A stretch of DNA of 64,000 nt from Bdellovibrionales bacterium (lineage in GTDB: Bacteria > Bdellovibrionota > Bdellovibrionia > Bdellovibrionales > JAMPXM01). The translations under genes and the position numbers were made by a program. The notes under the pieces were generated by a model. It saw only the letters and a list, made by a program, of their open reading frames with translations, was not told the origin of the DNA and did no database searches. Below are positions 62,173-64,000 of this stretch, piece by piece. The DNA lies in contig JADJOF010000006.1 of assembly GCA_016713885.1 (NCBI GenBank), positions 186,001 to 250,000 on the forward strand, in the 5' to 3' direction. How positions within the stretch are numbered: position 1 is the stretch's first letter; each line of letters starts with the position of its first letter.

Positions 62173-63022
62173 AGTTCTGGCTTCGGGATTCTGTTTCGGA
62201 TTCTTAGGTTTTTTTGGTAAGCGGGCGCTTGCGAGTGGAATCACTCCTGGCGAGTTCTTGGCGCTGCGCTATCTTTTGGCGGCGTTGATGATGGCTCTGA
62301 TTGTGAGTGTCCGCAGTCGGTCGGTAAGGACGCTTTACCGCGGAGCGCGGACTTCGCTGATTTGTTTTTCTCTTGGCGTGCTGGGCTACGCGGTCTTTTC
62401 GAGCTTCTATTTTATGGCACTGCAGACGATCTCGGCGTCGCTGACGGTACTTCTTCTTTACATGTATCCCGTGCTTGTGACCTTGGGTGGCGTGGTGTTT
62501 TTGCGTGAGCACATCAATCGGCATCGGCTGCCCGCTCTACCGCTGGCTTTCATTGGCATGATTCTTCTTGTCGGGTCGGATGTCATAACATCAGCGGGAT
62601 CTGTAAAAGTCGGTGTTCTTTTTGGCTTCCTGTCGGCCTTTTTTTATTCGCTCTACATTTTACTTTCAGCGAAGCTTTTGAAATACACTGATCCTTGGGT
62701 TTCGACATTTTGGATTCAACTTGGCGCGGGTGTGTCGCTGTTCACGTTGCACTTTCGCAGTGTTGATCGCATCTCAGAAGTCGCGAGGCTTTCGAGTTGG
62801 GACTTGGTCGGTGTGTCGTTTGTTTGCTCCGTTTTAGCGATGTCCTTGTTTTTATCGGGGCTACTTAAAATTCGAAGTTGGGAAGCGTCGCTGCTCTCGA
62901 TGTCAGAGCCGATCTCGGGTGTTGCGGTTGGCCTCTTGCTTCTTGGTGAGCACCTTGAGCCAAGTCAGTGGCTGGGGGCGGGACTTGTGATGGTGGCTCT
63001 AGTCTTTGTCTCGCGTCGATAG
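62138..63022 (+). CDS. EamA/DMT-family transporter
   Basis: 294 residues, GTG start, about ten TMs in two EamA repeats: EVLASGFCFGFLGFFGKRAL and LGYAVFSSFYFMALQTISASLTVLLLYMYPVLVTL in the first, GVLFGFLSAFFYSLYILLSAKLLK and SLLSMSEPISGVAVGLLLLGEHL in the second. Probable metabolite exporter; substrate unknown. Intact, unlike the DMT gene near 20.3 kb. 24-base convergent overlap with the M20 gene. Confidence 0.88.
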   Translation: MRDEQRWIGIAEVLASGFCFGFLGFFGKRALASGITPGEFLALRYLLAALMMALIVSVRSRSVRTLYRGARTSLICFSLGVLGYAVFSSFYFMALQTISASLTVLLLYMYPVLVTLGGVVFLREHINRHRLPALPLAFIGMILLVGSDVITSAGSVKVGVLFGFLSAFFYSLYILLSAKLLKYTDPWVSTFWIQLGAGVSLFTLHFRSVDRISEVARLSSWDLVGVSFVCSVLAMSLFLSGLLKIRSWEASLLSMSEPISGVAVGLLLLGEHLEPSQWLGAGLVMVALVFVSRR

Positions 63023-64000
63023 CGAGAGCTTGGCGAAGAGTTTCGCATACCACGTGCTCAGAGCCCGAATGCGAGTGCTGAGGCTTTCAAGTTCGATGTA
63101 CTCTTCAACAGTGTGCATGCGGCCACCGACGGGTCCAAGGCCATCCATAATGAAAAGTCCTGGGCGAGACATATGATTGACGTCGCCCGCGCCGCCGGCC
63201 TTGACGGCTTGAATGTTGCGTCCTTCAGACTCACTGAGAGCCGTCAGCAATTGCGTGACGACATCGCTGTATTGAGCGTCGCGGTCAAAGGGCGGACAGT
63301 CGTCGACAATTTCAAAAGTCGAATGATTGGTTTGAGACAGCGTGTCGATCACGAGATGGTGAATGAGCTCGCGCTCATGGAAGTTTGAGAAACGCGTATC
63401 GAGTTTGATGTGAACGTCACCGCAGACGATGTTGTGCTTGCCGCGGCCTCCTTCGATGTGGCCGACGTGAAGCGAGAGCCCTTCACCGAGAGGGGTGCCC
63501 TGTTGTTTTTTTAATTCTCGTACTTCGCCGACAAGCCGGGTGATGAGAGTCGCTGCTTCGTGAGCGGCGTTGATCTCTTCGCCACGACAGCGGCCGGCAT
63601 GGGCCTCGATACCTTGAACTTGAATGTTGTACCAGCGATTGCCGCGGCGGCTCACGATGATGGAGCCATTCTCGAGCGCGGGCTCAAAGCCAAGTACGGC
63701 AATCGATTTTGTGCCGATGTCTTGGAAGAGACGGTGCCAGGCGGTCGAGCCGGATTCTTCGTCGGGAGAGGAAACAACGCGAAGTCCGATAGGAGGTTCT
63801 GGGTTTTCATTTATGTATTCACGAAGACTTTCGATAAGAACGACAAGTCCACCTTTATTGTCGATAATGCCAGCGCCGTGAGCGAGTCGAACAGGGGCTT
63901 GATCGTCGATTTGACTATGGCCTTCGCGGTAGGGGCCGGCTTCCTCCACCGAAAGAACGGTGTCGATGTGAGAAACAAAAGTGACAAAATCATTTTTCCG
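62999..64000 (-). CDS. M20-family metallopeptidase, N-terminus beyond the window
   Basis: 334 codons visible; the frame is open to the right edge, where VTFVSHIDTVLSVEEAGPY holds the first metal-ligand motif (HxD). Further ligands: AGIIDNKGGLVVLI (Asp), SSPDEESGS (Glu pair), a dimerisation domain around WYNIQVQGIEAHAGRCRGEEINAAHE, and GPVGGRMHTVEEYIELES with the last His. CPG2/ArgE/DapE-type exopeptidase or deacylase that removes glutamate or acyl groups; substrate unknown. Missing roughly the first 60-80 residues. Confidence 0.87.
   Translation of the reverse strand, partial: RKNDFVTFVSHIDTVLSVEEAGPYREGHSQIDDQAPVRLAHGAGIIDNKGGLVVLIESLREYINENPEPPIGLRVVSSPDEESGSTAWHRLFQDIGTKSIAVLGFEPALENGSIIVSRRGNRWYNIQVQGIEAHAGRCRGEEINAAHEAATLITRLVGEVRELKKQQGTPLGEGLSLHVGHIEGGRGKHNIVCGDVHIKLDTRFSNFHERELIHHLVIDTLSQTNHSTFEIVDDCPPFDRDAQYSDVVTQLLTALSESEGRNIQAVKAGGAGDVNHMSRPGLFIMDGLGPVGGRMHTVEEYIELESLSTRIRALSTWYAKLFAKLSLSTRDKD

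Noticed and set aside
60646..62244. Long minus-strand frame giving MoxR a 211-residue N-terminal extension
   Set aside because: The extension lacks domain features, is antisense to a divergent gene, and MoxR proteins begin near MKTSKPL/MSHIL.
1..64000. CRISPR arrays, rRNA and tRNA genes
   Set aside because: No regularly spaced repeats and no cloverleaf or rRNA-like sequence was noticed on either strand.

Overview
The window looks like a chromosomal segment of a Gram-negative, non-enteric bacterium. It is rich in signal peptides, lipoboxes, C-terminal-Phe outer-membrane barrels and secreted hydrolases. Several families (DUF3015, DUF4105, stand-alone Y1/RAYT transposase, FlgC-type rod protein, many small secreted proteins of unknown role) suggest a Bdellovibrionota/Oligoflexia-like or deltaproteobacteria-like lineage. 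That is inference; there is no rRNA marker. I saw no rRNA, tRNA or CRISPR.

Layout. 1-2.8 kb: a broken VIT-type metal transporter tail, a minus-strand trio (two barrel-like proteins and a matrixin metalloprotease) and two small secreted proteins. 2.9-15.4 kb: a complete starch/maltodextrin locus. Seven minus-strand genes mostly joined by 4-8 bp overlaps (pullulanase, fused MalE-MalF, MalG, MalK, animal-type alpha-amylase, ROK glucokinase, MalQ) are divergent from a LamB maltoporin. Together they cover outer-membrane uptake, debranching, ABC import and conversion to glucose-6-phosphate. 15.4-31.7 kb: a secreted FlgC-like protein, rpmG, CysQ-like phosphatase, MazG-like pyrophosphohydrolase, DsbA-like lipoprotein, glyoxalase II, two BFD-type Fe-S proteins, a DHH phosphoesterase, greA, an AsmA-like protein, SohB, DUF3307, an alpha/beta hydrolase lipoprotein, DUF4105 and DUF3015. 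32.0-33.9 kb: a more A+T-rich patch with a HigBA-like toxin-antitoxin pair and an SLT-domain protein overlapping a lipoprotein (possible effector-immunity pair). 33.9-41.6 kb: mutM, S41 protease, RluA-type synthase, M14-like peptidase, hydrolase, ChaN-like protein. 41.8-45.0 kb: mobile zone with a RAYT gene, a truncated gene remnant, an IS30-family element and an A+T-rich SDR. 45.2-64 kb: outer-membrane proteins, pentapeptide-repeat protein, YjbQ, subtilase, a Tyr/Trp-rich secreted protein, THUMP methyltransferase, trypsin-like protease, EEP lipoprotein, DedA, cyclophilin, a MoxR-DUF58-TgpA operon, a DMT exporter and an M20 peptidase cut by the window edge.

A striking general feature is that at least eleven recognisable genes carry a single-base frameshift, many at or beside short homopolymers, and two have an in-frame nonsense codon. 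Because housekeeping-type genes are hit too, I read most of these as sequencing or assembly errors, and I annotate the reconstructed gene extents while marking each lesion.

The most interesting biology is the MalE-MalF fusion, the FlgC-like domain recast as a Cys-containing secreted protein, the animal-type amylase lacking the usual third chloride ligand, the SLT/lipoprotein pair, and the Tyr/Trp-rich secreted tail.
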